A stretch of DNA of 64,000 bases. Origin: Mesorhizobium sp. Root554. GTDB lineage: Bacteria > Pseudomonadota > Alphaproteobacteria > Rhizobiales > Rhizobiaceae. The stretch covers positions 3,323,435 through 3,387,434 of the forward strand of contig NZ_LMGA01000001.1 of the NCBI RefSeq assembly GCF_001427025.1. The letters are read 5' to 3'. The translations under genes and the position numbers were made by a program. Under the pieces are notes generated by a model. It searched no databases, was not told where the DNA came from, and saw only the letters and a list, made by a program, of their open reading frames with translations. Below, piece after piece: positions 1-10,623 of the stretch; position 1 is the first letter of the stretch; each line of letters begins with the position of its first letter.

Positions 1-1
1 C

Positions 2-307
2 GACATGACCTCGTTCACGCTTAACGGCCGCACCATCCACCGCAAGGACGGGCGCCTGACGCTGGCCGACGGCACGTTGGCTGGGGCCGACCTCGACATG
101 ATCTCCGCCGTGCGCTTCATCACACGGCTGCAGGGCAAGGATTTGACGGATGCCTTGCGCATGGCCTCGCTCTATCCAGCCGAAGCGGTGGGCCAGTCGC
201 ACCGGATCGGCCGGTTCGCGAACGGCACGGCGGCCGACGTCGTCGCCCTGTCGGACGATCTGGAGGTCAAGGGCGTCTGGATCGGTGGTGAAAGGGTCGT
301 CGGCTGA
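2..307 (+). CDS. nagA: N-acetylglucosamine-6-phosphate deacetylase, C-terminal fragment
   Basis: The reading frame is open from the window edge, so only about the last 101 residues are present; the true start lies upstream of the window. The fragment reads like the C-terminus of NagA amidohydrolases: a segment with LADGTLAGADLDM, then helical TDALRMASLYPAEAVG, then the closing beta-sandwich with GRFANGTAADVVALSDD. NagA removes the acetyl group from GlcNAc-6-phosphate in amino-sugar catabolism and cell-wall recycling, in the cytoplasm. The metal-binding residues are not in the fragment. It converges on rpe, with under 30 bp between the stops. The family assignment is by recognition of the C-terminal pattern. 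Confidence 0.8.
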   Translation, partial: DMTSFTLNGRTIHRKDGRLTLADGTLAGADLDMISAVRFITRLQGKDLTDALRMASLYPAEAVGQSHRIGRFANGTAADVVALSDDLEVKGVWIGGERVVG

Positions 308-335
308 AACCTTACGTTCCCAACAATGGAGGGCT

Positions 336-1013
336 CTAGACCGCTGCCCTGTCCGCCGCCGACCGGATAGCCTCGATGTTTTTCCGATAAGACTCGACGC
401 TGTCGCCCTTGAAGATCGCCGCGCCTGCCACCAGCACGTCAGCTCCGGCTGCTGTCACCAGCGGCGCCGTCTCGGCCGTGATGCCGCCATCGATCTCGAT
501 GCGGATCGGCCGCGCGCCGATCATCGCCTTCACCCGCTTCACCTTATCGACGATGGAGGGAATGAAGGCCTGGCCGCCGAAACCGGGATTCACCGTCATG
601 ATCAGCACGAGATCGAGCCGGTCCAGCACATATTCGATTGCCGATTCAGGCGTCGCTGGATTGAGCGATACGCCGGCTTTCTTTCCGAGGTTCCTGATGC
701 TCTGCAGCGAGCGGTCGAGATGCGGCCCGGCCTCGGCATGCACCGTCATGCCGTCGCAGCCGGCCTCGGCGAAGGCGGCCAGATAAGGATCCGCCGGCGC
801 GATCATCAGATGGCAGTCGAAGAACTTGTCGGTGCGGCTGCGGATCGCCTTGATGACCGGCGGGCCGAAGGTGATGTTCGGCACGAAATGCCCGTCCATG
901 ACGTCGAGGTGGATCCAGTCGGCGCCCGCGACCGCGATTGCCTCGACCTCGTCTCCCAGCTTCGAGAAATCCGACGCCAGGACGGATGGCGCAATCAGTG
1001 TCTTGCCGGTCAT
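336..1013 (-). CDS. rpe: Ribulose-phosphate 3-epimerase
   Basis: A 225-residue TIM barrel that interconverts ribulose-5-phosphate and xylulose-5-phosphate in the pentose phosphate pathway (and in the Calvin cycle where present). Visible family motifs are the N-terminal [27 protein letters not shown] with the catalytic and metal-binding Asp and His, [14 protein letters not shown] and the C-terminal IDGGI and VAGAAIF phosphate-binding loops. An upstream in-frame ATG would add 51 residues of low-complexity Arg-rich sequence not seen in the family, so the start at 1013 ([10 protein letters not shown]) is preferred; the length is then normal. The gene lies about 100 bp downstream of the large secreted-protein gene on the same strand. 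Confidence 0.96.
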   Translation of the reverse strand: MTGKTLIAPSVLASDFSKLGDEVEAIAVAGADWIHLDVMDGHFVPNITFGPPVIKAIRSRTDKFFDCHLMIAPADPYLAAFAEAGCDGMTVHAEAGPHLDRSLQSIRNLGKKAGVSLNPATPESAIEYVLDRLDLVLIMTVNPGFGGQAFIPSIVDKVKRVKAMIGARPIRIEIDGGITAETAPLVTAAGADVLVAGAAIFKGDSVESYRKNIEAIRSAADRAAV

Positions 1014-1119
1014 GCCGATGCCTCTTTCTACAGGCCTCCGGCCTAGCTGGAGGAACGCCGGTTGTCGACCGGAATTTCTTCGCCTCCCGGGAGAGGAGAG
1101 GCGAAGGTCCTGGGTTCGA

Positions 1120-4100
1120 CTATCTCTGGAAATTGTCGCTCCGGCCTGGGCGGCGGCGTATGTCACCGCCGCGCGGGATGAAAGGTTCGATCATGCGTGG
1201 CTCGAACTCGAAAATCGGCCGCCGCGGCTCGAAGCAGTCCGGATATTCGCCGATCATGCCGCGCGGGCAGTCCCGTTGCCTGAGCAGGATGCAGCGACCG
1301 CCCCGGGCGACGGTTCCTTCCGGGCATTCGAGCTGCCGGGCAGGCCGGCATGAGCCGCGGACCACTTCCATGCCGCGTGGGCAGACGCAGGATCCTCGTT
1401 TGGTGCGGATCTGCCCACGGATGTCGCATTCCAGCACCGGCTTCTTGGCCGACACGCAGCGCTTGCCATTGAACTCGCTGCCGCGCGGGCAGACGCAGTC
1501 ACCGGCCTGGGTCCTGATCTGGCCCGGCAGCAGCTTGCATTGGCGCACAGGCGGCTTTTCCGGTGTCTTTTTTTCCGGCGTACGGCAAGCGCCTTTCAGC
1601 AACTGCGTGCCGCGCGGACAGACGCATTCGCCTGCACCGGTGCGTATTTGGCCTTTCAGCAGCACGCATTGTTCGGGTTGCGGGTCGATAGGCTTAGGCC
1701 TTTCCGGCCTGGGCTGTTCAGGCTGCGGTTGATCGACAGGACCGCCGGAGCATTGTCCGTTGCGGAAGGTCGCGCCGGTCGGGCACGTGCAGGTGCCCGA
1801 AGGGCTCATCACGAATGTTGCCGGGCAGGCGTCGTCGCCCGGAGGCGTGCGTGGCGGTTCAGGTTTCTTGCTGTCCTTGACGATGGTGAAGCCATGGCAG
1901 GCAGAGGCCTTGCCGCTGCCGTCCGCGCCGCGGCCGAGCACCACACCGCCGCGCACCGGCGTCTCCGGCGAGACGACGCCGACACAATTCTGCGCCGGTA
2001 TCCGGCCTTCCATCGCCGTCAGCGGGCCGGCATCCGGAATAACGACGGTGACGGAGTGCGAGTGGCTCTGGCCGGGATCGAGCGAGAGGTTGGCAATGCA
2101 GGAGAGCGGCAGCGTGGTCGGTTCGGCGTCGCAGCCGAAGGGAGGCGAGATGGATTTCACCGTTACGCCCTCCAGCCGGTCGGCGCCATTGATGCCGATG
2201 GCATCGCCGACCCGCATCGGCGCGGAGAAAGCGCTGTCGCCATCGTTGGCGATGGTGATGCGGAAGCTGCAGGGTTGGCCGACGCGGCATTCGGCGTCGC
2301 CGGTCTTTTCGACGCGTATCGGCGCTTGCCGAACACCGCCGCCCTTGGCGCAGGCTTTGCCGATTGGGTAGACGATGTCGTCTCCCGGCGCTGGGCCTTG
2401 GGTGGCCCGCGCGCAGTTCTCGAATTCGGCGAGGCCTGCGACCGTGACGTCGAAATGACGGCTGGCCCCGGGTGTCAGCACCTCGCCGGGAATTTTGCAC
2501 GACAGGTTGGCCGACGGCACACCGCCGCATGACCATTCTACGCCGTCCGGTGTGACGTTCTGGATCTGGACCGGATTGCCGGAGCCGATCAGGGTCGCGG
2601 CATCGTCCACGCGAATGGAGCCGGCAGGCGTGACCGTGCCGGCATTCACGACAGTAATTCGGCACGATACCGCCGCGCCGCCATTCGCTGCGTTGTTGCA
2701 CTGCTTGGTGATGCGCAGCGCCGGCTTTTCGCCGTTCGGGCGGCGGAAGCGCGCCGTGGCGCATGCCTTGTTGTTGGTGAGGTCGGTCTCGCCGCCAAGG
2801 GGTTTCACCTCGGCGCAGTTCTGCACGATGTCGCGCTGGTAGCCAGCCGGCATGATGGCCTTGACGCCGATCGATGTGGAAGCACCCGGAGGCAGTACAA
2901 TGCCCGGGTGGTCGCAACGGAACTGGCTAGGCCCGTTGGGTCCGCAGGTCCAGGGCGGCGTCGGCCCGAAAGTCGAAGACGAAGGCGCGCCGGTGGGGTA
3001 GGAATCGGCCACCGTTAGCGGTCCGCTATAGGTTGTCGAGCCGTTGTTGATGACGTCGATGAGGAAGGTGCAAACGCCTTCCGCCGTGCAGACAGGACTG
3101 CGGGCGCGCTTCTTCAGGATCAGGTCGGCCTTCTTCTCCGGTGGCGGGCGGCAGCTCTTGTCGCGGTCGCCGCGCTGGCAAAGCGGAATACGGGCGCAGG
3201 CGCGGTCGTTTTCCGTGCGGCCGAAATAGGTCTTGTTGCTGCCCCGATAGTCGAAGCGCGCGCAGTTGGCGAAAGTGCGTCCCTGCCAGCCGGCTGCCGG
3301 CTTGAAGCTCAGGCTGAGATCGACGGACTGGCCCGGATTGAGCGTCGTTTCCGGATGCGTGCAACTCATCGGGCTTGTCGCGGGCGCACAGGTCCACGGC
3401 GGATTCGGTCCGGCATCGATCGTCGAGCCGGCCGGCAGGGTCACCTCGTCGAGCACGATCGGCCCATGATAGGGCGCCTCGCCGACATTCGTGACAGTGA
3501 TCGTGAAGGCGCAGCCGCCGGCGATCGTGCAGCGCCTCACATCGGCGCGCTTTTCTATCTTCAGGTCCGGTTCACGCTGGCGGCAGTCCACCTGCCGGTC
3601 GCGTCCCGGTTCGCCTTGCGTCGGCACGGCATGCGTCTGTGGCCGCTTTGTCTCGGGGCGCCGCGGGTCGGGCCCCTTGTGGCCGGGTTCGCAAAACGGC
3701 AGGTCGATGCCGGGTGGTATGTAATGCGGGTAGAAGGGCAGGAAGCCTTCCAGCGTTTCGTCATAGACGTCGCCGCTGCCCTGGCACGGGCGCCAGACCT
3801 CGACGTCGCCAACCTGGCCTTCCATCTGTGGGTCTTCGAAATAACCGTCGAAATCGACGAACCATGAGGCGAAGGGCGGTTCGTTGGCAGGGCGGACATT
3901 CTCGGTTCCGGTGATCTGGACGCCATGCACCGCCAGCGGCCCGCCTGCCGCGAGCCGTTCTGCGTAGGCCGGATTGTCGCGCAGCTTGTCGCCGGTTGCC
4001 AACAGCGTGGCGGCGCAGGCATTGGTGTCGAGATTACCGTCGCGGTCATAGCCATATTGCAGGTCGAGCCCGCCGGCGGCCTGTCGGTGGCCTTCCGGAA

Positions 4101-5340
4101 AACCGATGGCGTAGCTCTGCGGGCTTTCGACCCAGGCGCTTTCGGTGGCCGGATCGTCCGGCGTTTCGCGGACATAGCGCTGCACCTCCCCCTTCCCGGA
4201 ATCGGCGAACTGGCTGTAGTCGTAGCGGTTCTCGAGAGGGCCGCGCTGCGCCAGATAGAGCGCGCCGTCGCTGCCGAAGGCGATGTCGGTGACGGCCTGG
4301 TCGCGCTCAGCCTTCACCGTGAGTTCACGGCGCGGATCGGTGCCGAAGCCGCCGTTCTCGGTGATGCCGACCGACCAGATTTCGGCCTCTTCGCCGACGG
4401 AATAATAGAGCCGGCCGGAACGGTAGGCGACGGCCCACACACGCCGCTGGTCCTGTGTATAGCCCCAGCTTTCCGGGTCCTCGCTGTCGAAGACGGGATT
4501 GCGAATATCCATCACAGCGCCGTCGTCGGCGACGGCCTCGAGGTCTTCCCCCTGCCGTCCGGCGACGCCATGATCGAATGTGTCGAGGAGATTGCCGTCG
4601 GCGCCGATGCGGTGGATCAGGCCATTGTCGAGGTCGGATGCGAAGAACTGGCGATGTTTTCCGTCGAACGTGACATCGCCGATGCCCGGTCCGCTGTTGC
4701 CGTCGATGTCGGCGAGTTTGCTGACCGTACCGCTGATGCCGTCGATCTTCCAGATTGTGCCAGGGCCGCCGCCATTCTCCTCGCCGAACTGTCCGTCCAT
4801 GAAGACGGCGTCCGCCGCGCCGCGCCGCTGCCGCTCTGGCCGGCCGTCTCCGTCGGCGTCCGGGGTGACGATGCGCAAACCGTGCAGCGACGTAGCACCG
4901 GCGTAGAGATTGGGAACGTCTGACGGCAGGCCGTCGCGCATGCCGTCGTCATAAGTGAGGCCGAACACTTGCCCGATCTGTCCGGCTGTAACCTCAAAGG
5001 GCGGTGGCGTGCTGACGAGTTGGCCTGACGCCGGACCGCCGAGACTGGATGGGTCGAAGACGCGCAATGTCGCAAGGCCGGTGTCGATGAATGTCTCGTC
5101 GACGGGATCGACGCCGGGCGGCAGGCCGTTTTCGATGCCGGGAATGGTCGTCCCGGCAAAGCCGGTCACAGCCATGGAGCCGGGGTAGATGATCTGTGTC
5201 TGCGCGTCCTGCGCTTGAGCGGGCGAGAACCAGAGGCCGGCCGTCAGAGCCGCCAAGCCTGCGGCAAACCGGAAGCTCTGGCGAATGCGCGCCAGGCGGG
5301 CTGGGAGGTGTGGGATCGGGCGTTCGCCGTCACAAGGCAC
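1120..5340 (-). CDS. Large secreted protein with propeller-like N-terminus, four DUF11 repeats and Cys-rich C-terminal repeats
   Basis: A predicted exported protein of about 1406 residues. I chose a GTG start at 5340 because it has GGAAG seven bases upstream and places a signal peptide ([19 protein letters not shown]) about 20-40 residues in; the longer ATG-started frame adds 82 residues of unconvincing sequence. Roughly residues 60-560 look like a beta-propeller or strand-repeat region ([23 protein letters not shown]). Then come four DUF11-type Ig-like repeats of about 100-120 residues, each opening with an I-x-K/L-x-K-type strand and a Cys pair and containing a PPWTC or similar motif in the first two. 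The C-terminus has about five short Cys repeats of the form GQIRT-x-C-V-C-PRG. DUF11 proteins are usually surface or extracellular, and paired Cys suggest disulfides. The exact role is unknown. Confidence 0.75.
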   Translation of the reverse strand: MPCDGERPIPHLPARLARIRQSFRFAAGLAALTAGLWFSPAQAQDAQTQIIYPGSMAVTGFAGTTIPGIENGLPPGVDPVDETFIDTGLATLRVFDPSSLGGPASGQLVSTPPPFEVTAGQIGQVFGLTYDDGMRDGLPSDVPNLYAGATSLHGLRIVTPDADGDGRPERQRRGAADAVFMDGQFGEENGGGPGTIWKIDGISGTVSKLADIDGNSGPGIGDVTFDGKHRQFFASDLDNGLIHRIGADGNLLDTFDHGVAGRQGEDLEAVADDGAVMDIRNPVFDSEDPESWGYTQDQRRVWAVAYRSGRLYYSVGEEAEIWSVGITENGGFGTDPRRELTVKAERDQAVTDIAFGSDGALYLAQRGPLENRYDYSQFADSGKGEVQRYVRETPDDPATESAWVESPQSYAIGFPEGHRQAAGGLDLQYGYDRDGNLDTNACAATLLATGDKLRDNPAYAERLAAGGPLAVHGVQITGTENVRPANEPPFASWFVDFDGYFEDPQMEGQVGDVEVWRPCQGSGDVYDETLEGFLPFYPHYIPPGIDLPFCEPGHKGPDPRRPETKRPQTHAVPTQGEPGRDRQVDCRQREPDLKIEKRADVRRCTIAGGCAFTITVTNVGEAPYHGPIVLDEVTLPAGSTIDAGPNPPWTCAPATSPMSCTHPETTLNPGQSVDLSLSFKPAAGWQGRTFANCARFDYRGSNKTYFGRTENDRACARIPLCQRGDRDKSCRPPPEKKADLILKKRARSPVCTAEGVCTFLIDVINNGSTTYSGPLTVADSYPTGAPSSSTFGPTPPWTCGPNGPSQFRCDHPGIVLPPGASTSIGVKAIMPAGYQRDIVQNCAEVKPLGGETDLTNNKACATARFRRPNGEKPALRITKQCNNAANGGAAVSCRITVVNAGTVTPAGSIRVDDAATLIGSGNPVQIQNVTPDGVEWSCGGVPSANLSCKIPGEVLTPGASRHFDVTVAGLAEFENCARATQGPAPGDDIVYPIGKACAKGGGVRQAPIRVEKTGDAECRVGQPCSFRITIANDGDSAFSAPMRVGDAIGINGADRLEGVTVKSISPPFGCDAEPTTLPLSCIANLSLDPGQSHSHSVTVVIPDAGPLTAMEGRIPAQNCVGVVSPETPVRGGVVLGRGADGSGKASACHGFTIVKDSKKPEPPRTPPGDDACPATFVMSPSGTCTCPTGATFRNGQCSGGPVDQPQPEQPRPERPKPIDPQPEQCVLLKGQIRTGAGECVCPRGTQLLKGACRTPEKKTPEKPPVRQCKLLPGQIRTQAGDCVCPRGSEFNGKRCVSAKKPVLECDIRGQIRTKRGSCVCPRGMEVVRGSCRPARQLECPEGTVARGGRCILLRQRDCPRGMIGEYPDCFEPRRPIFEFEPRMIEPFIPRGGDIRRRPGRSDNFQR

Positions 5341-5686
5341 GGGACATCTTCCGTTGTCTGTGGGATCAACTGCCGGGATGGACGCACCGCAGGAAACCAG
5401 CCGCGCTGTTCCGGCACTCTCTCCCGTATTCAAACCGCAAATGTCCCTCGGCCTCACGATACGCCGGGCGTTGGAGCCGGTCAACGGAACCAGCGGAAAG
5501 CCGAACGCGTCGTGATTGTCGCCAAGGTTGTGCCATGTGGCCCAAGGCCGTTTGGTGAGCTGTCCGCGTTCCATCGTCCTGTTCATGTCCCGCTCCTCCC
5601 GCTGAAACGCCTGATGGCTTCAGACAGTCAGTCGTGGCGGGTGGATGGAAGGTTCACGGAAATATATTCGGGGCCGAACCTTCGGA

Positions 5687-6667
5687 TCAGTAACCGGCTT
5701 CGCGGTTGACGAGGTGCTGCAACGGCTCGCCGCGTTCGAAGGCGGCCATCTGGCGCAGCATGATCGGCGCCAGATGCGAAGGATCCGAGGTTGCCGCCGC
5801 GTGCGGCGTCACGAACACTTTCGGATGGCTCCACAGCGGGCTGGTTTTGGGCAGCGGTTCGACCTCGAAGACATCGAGGCTGGCTTCCTTCAACGTGCCG
5901 TCATCCAGCGCCCGCAAGATGTCGGCATCCTTCTGCAGCCGGCCGCGGCCGGCGTTGATCAGCACCGCGCCGCCAAGGCCGTTACGCCTGCGCAACTGCT
6001 TGAGCAGGCCGTAATTGACGATGCCTTGCGTCGCCGAGGTCAACGGTAGGAGGACGACAAGAATATCGGTGGCATTGAGGAAGGGGAAAAGTCCAGCCTC
6101 GCCTGCGAACGTCGAGACGCCCGGCAGCGGGCGGTCAGTGCGCGACCAGCCATTCACGGTGAAGCCGAGCGGAAGCAAGGCCGATGCACAGGCCCGCCCA
6201 AGCGTTCCCAGTCCCATGATGCCGACCGAAATATCCTGCGCCGACCGCTGGGGCGGTTCATGCCAGGTCTTCTTCGGCTGCTGCGCCCTGTAGAGCATGC
6301 CCTGGCGGTGGTGGTCGAGAACGCGCCAAACCACATATTCCGCCATGTGTTGGCTCAAATTGTCGGCGACGATCTTGACGATGGGTACGTCCGGCACAGT
6401 CGGATCGGCGAAGATGTGGTCGACGCCCGCGCCGATCGAGAAGATGACGCGCAGATTGGGCAGTGACGAGAGCACGTTCGGCCGCTGCTTCCACACCACG
6501 GCATAGTGAATGGAGGGATCGGCTGGTCCGTCCGGTTCCGTCACCACCTCGCGCTCGGCCGACAGCAGATCATGCCAGCGCTGCGGATGGAAACCGGTGA
6601 CCGACAAAAGCACGCGGCCGCGCTCAATTGGTGGCCGGCTATCTTCCGAGCTGTCCGCGGCTGGCAT
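5687..6667 (-). CDS. ghrA: D-2-hydroxyacid dehydrogenase, glyoxylate/hydroxypyruvate reductase A-like
   Basis: A 326-residue NAD(P)H-dependent D-2-hydroxyacid dehydrogenase, closest in pattern to GhrA, which reduces glyoxylate and hydroxypyruvate. The Rossmann motif is GIMGLGTLGRACAS, followed by the conserved Arg in INAGRGRLQKDADIL, the catalytic Glu in DVFEVEPLP and His in VFVTPHAAA. FSIGAGVDHI near residue 80 matches the substrate-binding segment of GhrA. Of two possible ATGs, the one at 6667 has AGGAGG upstream, while the one at 6688 places that AGGAGG inside the coding region. It lies 28 bp after yejF on the same strand and is probably the last gene of that operon. The substrate cannot be fixed from sequence. 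Confidence 0.88.
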   Translation of the reverse strand: MPAADSSEDSRPPIERGRVLLSVTGFHPQRWHDLLSAEREVVTEPDGPADPSIHYAVVWKQRPNVLSSLPNLRVIFSIGAGVDHIFADPTVPDVPIVKIVADNLSQHMAEYVVWRVLDHHRQGMLYRAQQPKKTWHEPPQRSAQDISVGIMGLGTLGRACASALLPLGFTVNGWSRTDRPLPGVSTFAGEAGLFPFLNATDILVVLLPLTSATQGIVNYGLLKQLRRRNGLGGAVLINAGRGRLQKDADILRALDDGTLKEASLDVFEVEPLPKTSPLWSHPKVFVTPHAAATSDPSHLAPIMLRQMAAFERGEPLQHLVNREAGY

Positions 6668-6695
6668 GTGCCTGGTCTCCTCCTGCATCGGAATG

Positions 6696-8327
6696 CTACT
6701 GGCTGACCACGTCTACAGGCGCGGTTTCGATGCGGAACGCAGCCGAGATCAGCGCCCTTGTATAGTCGGTTTGCGGATTGCCAAAAATATCCTCGGAGGC
6801 TCCCGCCTCGACGATCTTGCCATTGCGCATGACGATGACATGGTTGGCCAGCGCGCGCACCACCTTCAAATCGTGGCTGATGAACAGGTAGGCGAGGTTG
6901 TGTTTGGCCTGCAAATTGCGCAGCAGGTCGACCACTTGCGCCTGAACGCTCATGTCAAGGGCCGAGGTCGGTTCGTCCAGCATGACGAAGCGCGGATTGA
7001 GCACCATTGCCCGTGCGATGGCGACGCGCTGGCGTTGCCCGCCGGAAAACTCATGCGGGTAACGGAAACGCGTTGCCGGATCGAGGCCTACCTCATTGAG
7101 CACATCGACGACGCGGTGGTCTCGTGCCTGTGCCGACAGTTTCGGCTCGTGGATTTTCAGGCCTTCCTCGATGATCTCGGCCACCGACATGCGCGGGCTG
7201 AGCGAACCATAAGGGTCCTGGAAAACGATCTGCAGTTCACGCCGCAATGGCCGCATGGCGTTGAAGGACAGTTCGTTGATGTCGCGGCCGTTAAAGCGGA
7301 TTTCGCCCTCTGACGAAATCATCCGCGACAGCGCCAGGCCGAGCGTCGTTTTGCCGGAACCGGATTCGCCGACGACGCCGACTGTCTGGCCGGCGCGCAC
7401 GGTGATGTCGATGCCGTCCACGGCCTTCACATGATCGACAGTGCGGCGGAAGAAGCCCTGTTTGATCGGGAACCAGACCTTGATGTCCTCGCCCGTCATC
7501 ACCGGCTTCGCCGTCTCGTCGGCTGTCGGTGGTTTGCCTTTCGGCTCGGCGGCCAGCAGATGGCGGGTGTATTCATGCTGCGGGTTGGCGAAGATTTCCT
7601 TGGTGATGCCGGTTTCGACGATCTTGCCCTTGGTCATGACGCAGACGCGATCGGCGATCTTGCGCACGATGCCCAGGTCGTGAGTGATGAACAGCATCGA
7701 CATGCCGTTTTTCTTCTTGAGATTGGCCAGCAGCTCGAGAATCTGCGCCTGCACGGTGACGTCGAGCGCCGTCGTCGGCTCGTCGGCGATCAGCAGTTCC
7801 GGCTCGTTGGCGAGCGCCATGGCGATCATCACGCGCTGGCGCTGGCCGCCGGAAAGCTGATGCGGGTAAGCTGAAAGCCTTTTTTCCGGGTCGCGGATGC
7901 CGACCTCGTTGAGAAGCTCCAGCGTGCGCGCCTTCGCTTGCCGGTCGCCCATGCCGCGATGCAGTTTCAGCACCTCGACGACCTGCTGCTCGATTGTATG
8001 CAACGGGTTCAGCGAGGTCATCGGCTCCTGGAAGATCATGGTGATCTTGTTGCCGCGGACCTTGCGCAGTTCCTTTTCATTCAGGGAAAGAAGGTCCTTG
8101 CCGTCGAAGACGATCCTGCCGGACGGATGGCTGGCGGTTGGGTAGGGCAAAAGCTTCAGCACCGAAAGCGCCGAAACCGATTTCCCCGAACCGGATTCGC
8201 CCACCAGCGCCAGCGTTTCTCCCTTGGCGATGTCGAAGGATATCCGGTCGACCGCAAGCGAAGCCTTGCCGCCTTGTTCGAAGGCGACGGACAGGTCCTG
8301 GACAGAGAGGAGGGGAGCTTCGCTCAC
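6696..8327 (-). CDS. yejF: Peptide ABC transporter, double-ATPase subunit YejF
   Basis: A 543-residue protein with two fused ABC ATPase domains, as in YejF, DppDF-like and GsiA fusions. Each half carries Walker A (GESGSGKS near residue 45, GESGSGKTT near 320), the signature LSGGQRQR or FSGGQRQR, and Walker B ([24 protein letters not shown]). It energises import through YejB/YejE. The start is a GTG whose GTGA overlaps the yejE stop by four bases, preceded by AAGGAAA, so translation is coupled. Longer upstream ATG options are antisense-like and overlap yejE. Gene order fixes the yej assignment better than sequence alone. Confidence 0.93.
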   Translation of the reverse strand: MSEAPLLSVQDLSVAFEQGGKASLAVDRISFDIAKGETLALVGESGSGKSVSALSVLKLLPYPTASHPSGRIVFDGKDLLSLNEKELRKVRGNKITMIFQEPMTSLNPLHTIEQQVVEVLKLHRGMGDRQAKARTLELLNEVGIRDPEKRLSAYPHQLSGGQRQRVMIAMALANEPELLIADEPTTALDVTVQAQILELLANLKKKNGMSMLFITHDLGIVRKIADRVCVMTKGKIVETGITKEIFANPQHEYTRHLLAAEPKGKPPTADETAKPVMTGEDIKVWFPIKQGFFRRTVDHVKAVDGIDITVRAGQTVGVVGESGSGKTTLGLALSRMISSEGEIRFNGRDINELSFNAMRPLRRELQIVFQDPYGSLSPRMSVAEIIEEGLKIHEPKLSAQARDHRVVDVLNEVGLDPATRFRYPHEFSGGQRQRVAIARAMVLNPRFVMLDEPTSALDMSVQAQVVDLLRNLQAKHNLAYLFISHDLKVVRALANHVIVMRNGKIVEAGASEDIFGNPQTDYTRALISAAFRIETAPVDVVSQ

Positions 8328-9487
8328 TTGAACGTTTTCCTTGGATCGAAAGCGTCGCGCGTCGCTTCGCCGACGAAGATCAGCAGCGACAGCATGAGCG
8401 AGATGACGAGGAAGCCGGAGAAGCCGAGCCACGGCGCGTTGAGGTTGCGCTGGCCCTGCTTCAGCAATTCGCCCAGCGAGGCGGACCCTGGTGGCAGGCC
8501 GTAGCCGAGGAAGTCGAGCGAGGTCAGCGTCGAGATCGAGCCGTTGAGGATGAATGGCAGGAAGGTCAGCGTCGCCACCATGGCGTTCGGCAGGAGATGC
8601 CGGAAGATGATGGTGCGGTTGGGCACGCCGAGCGCCCGCGCCGCGTTGACATATTCGAAGTTGCGGGCGCGCAGGAATTCGGCCCGCACGACGCCAACGA
8701 AGGCGACCCAGGAAAACAGCAGCATCAGCCCCAACAATATCCAGAAACCGGGCGGCAGGATCGCGGCGACGATGAGCAGCAGGTAGAGCACCGGGATCGC
8801 CGACCAGATCTCGATGAAGCGCTGGAAGATCAAATCGGTCCAGCCGCCGAAATAGCCCTGGATCGCGCCGGCGGACACGCCGATCAGGGCAGAACCTGCC
8901 GTCAGGATCAGGCCGAACAGCACCGAGATGCGGAAACCGTAGATGACGCGCGCCAAGACGTCGCGCGCCTGGTCGTCGGTGCCGAGCCAGTTCCAGTTGC
9001 CGACCACGCATTCAGGGTCGGCGGCCTTCTGCGGATACTGGGCGCAGCGCTTGTCCTTGTCATAGAGCCAGGAGGGCTTTGCCGGCGCCGCTTCGGGAAC
9101 GGCGTTGTTGACCGTCCGGTAGGAATAGCGGATCGGCGGCCAGATCATCCAGCCATTGGCCTCGATCTCGTCGCGGATCACCGGATCGCGGTAGTCCGCG
9201 ACAGCGTAGAAGCCGCCGAATTTTTCTTCCGGATAGGCGACCAGAACCGGAAACAGGATTTCGCCCTTGTAATAGGCGAGGATCGGCTTGTCGTTGGCAA
9301 TGAACTCCGAGAACAGCGTCAGCACGAACAGGATGAGGAAAATCCACAGCGACCAGTAGCCTCGCCGGTTGGCCTTGAAATTGGCCCAGCGGCGCTGGTT
9401 GAGCGGCGAAAGCCAGGCCCTTTTCGTTTCGCGGCCGATTTCCTCGCGCTCCGTCTCGACCGCCGCTTTCATCTGGATGTCCGACAT
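8324..9487 (-). CDS. yejE: Peptide ABC transporter permease YejE
   Basis: A 387-residue inner-membrane permease of the OppC/DppC type. It begins with a cytoplasmic segment (LSPLNQRRWANFKANRRGYWSLW) leading into TM1, then a long periplasmic loop with FGGFYAVADYRDPVI, typical of YejE, then five more hydrophobic segments. The EAA-type loop is visible around ARALGVPNRTIIFRHLLPNA. The start ATG at 9487 overlaps the yejB stop as TGATG; a GTG one codon earlier would also be possible. It pairs with YejB to form the channel. Confidence 0.94.
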   Translation of the reverse strand: MSDIQMKAAVETEREEIGRETKRAWLSPLNQRRWANFKANRRGYWSLWIFLILFVLTLFSEFIANDKPILAYYKGEILFPVLVAYPEEKFGGFYAVADYRDPVIRDEIEANGWMIWPPIRYSYRTVNNAVPEAAPAKPSWLYDKDKRCAQYPQKAADPECVVGNWNWLGTDDQARDVLARVIYGFRISVLFGLILTAGSALIGVSAGAIQGYFGGWTDLIFQRFIEIWSAIPVLYLLLIVAAILPPGFWILLGLMLLFSWVAFVGVVRAEFLRARNFEYVNAARALGVPNRTIIFRHLLPNAMVATLTFLPFILNGSISTLTSLDFLGYGLPPGSASLGELLKQGQRNLNAPWLGFSGFLVISLMLSLLIFVGEATRDAFDPRKTFK

Positions 9488-10593
9488 CACACTTCCCGGC
9501 GTTCGAAATCGATGCGCGGATCGATCCAGGTGTAGGTGAGGTCGGAGACGAGGCTGACGAACAGGCCGATCAGCGAAAAGATGTAAAGGTTGGCGAACAC
9601 CACCGGATAATCGCGGGCGACGATGGACTTGTAACCGAGCAGGCCGAGGCCATCGAGCGAGAAGATGTTTTCGATCAGCAGCGAGCCGGTGAAGAAGGCC
9701 GAGATGAACGCGCCCGGGAAACCGGCGATGACGATCAGCATGGCGTTACGGAAGACGTGTCCGTAAAGCACCCGACCTTCCGAAAGGCCCTTGGCCCGCG
9801 CCGTGACGACATATTGCTTGCGGATCTCCTCGAGAAAGGAATTCTTGGTCAAAAGCGTCGTGGTGGCAAAGGCGGACAGCACCATCGCCGTCAGCGGCAG
9901 CGTCAGGTGCCAGAAATAGTCGAGGATGCGCGCCGGCCAGGAAAGCTGGTCCCAATTGTCCGAGGTGAGGCCGCGCAGCGGAAACCAGTCGTAGAACGAG
10001 CCGCCGGCGAACAGGATCATCAGCAGGATGGCGAACAGGAAGCCAGGGATGGCGTAGGCGACGATGACGATGCCGCTGGTCCAGACGTCGAAGCCGGAGC
10101 CGTCGCGCACCGCCTTGCGGATGCCGAGGGGAATCGAGATCAGATAGGAGATCAGCGTGATCCACAGACCGAGCGAGATCGAGACCGGCATCTTTTCGAG
10201 AATGAGGTCGACCACCGAAACATCGCGGAAATAGCTGTCGCCGAAATCGAAGCGCAGATAGTTCCACAGCATCATGCCGAAGCGTTCGAGCGGCGGCTTG
10301 TCGAAGCCGAACTGCTTTTCCAGCTTGGCGATGAATTCCGGGTCAAGACCCTGCGCGCCGCGGTATTTGCTGTTGGCGTCGCCGCCCGAGGCATCGAAGC
10401 CGCCGCCGGCAAGGTCGCCACCGCCTCCGCCGCCAAGCCGGTCGCCGCTGTCGCCGCCCTGGTTGGTCAGATTGGCGATGACCTGCTCGACCGGTCCGCC
10501 GGGCGCGAACTGGATGACGGCGAAGGAGATCGCCATGATGCCGAACAGCGTCGGGATCATCAGGAGAATGCGGCGCAGTATATAGGCGCCCAT
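9487..10593 (-). CDS. yejB: Peptide ABC transporter permease YejB
   Basis: A 368-residue permease of the OppB/DppB type. TM1 is [20 protein letters not shown], followed by [12 protein letters not shown], a conserved feature of this family. A Gly/Asp-rich insert follows (about residues 43-70), as in other YejB proteins. The EAA loop region is [20 protein letters not shown]. It forms the heterodimeric channel with YejE and is driven by YejF. It starts 30 bp after yejA2. In enterobacteria this system imports microcin C; in rhizobia it is linked to peptide uptake and to tolerance of antimicrobial peptides. Confidence 0.94.
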   Translation of the reverse strand: MGAYILRRILLMIPTLFGIMAISFAVIQFAPGGPVEQVIANLTNQGGDSGDRLGGGGGGDLAGGGFDASGGDANSKYRGAQGLDPEFIAKLEKQFGFDKPPLERFGMMLWNYLRFDFGDSYFRDVSVVDLILEKMPVSISLGLWITLISYLISIPLGIRKAVRDGSGFDVWTSGIVIVAYAIPGFLFAILLMILFAGGSFYDWFPLRGLTSDNWDQLSWPARILDYFWHLTLPLTAMVLSAFATTTLLTKNSFLEEIRKQYVVTARAKGLSEGRVLYGHVFRNAMLIVIAGFPGAFISAFFTGSLLIENIFSLDGLGLLGYKSIVARDYPVVFANLYIFSLIGLFVSLVSDLTYTWIDPRIDFERREV

Positions 10594-10623
10594 CAGGAAG
10601 CAGCCCCTGTTCGAACCGGAATA

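Noticed and set aside
336..1166. Longer N-terminus for ribulose-phosphate 3-epimerase
   Set aside because: The extra 51 residues are Arg/Ser-rich, unlike any Rpe N-terminus; the start at 1013 gives the usual length.
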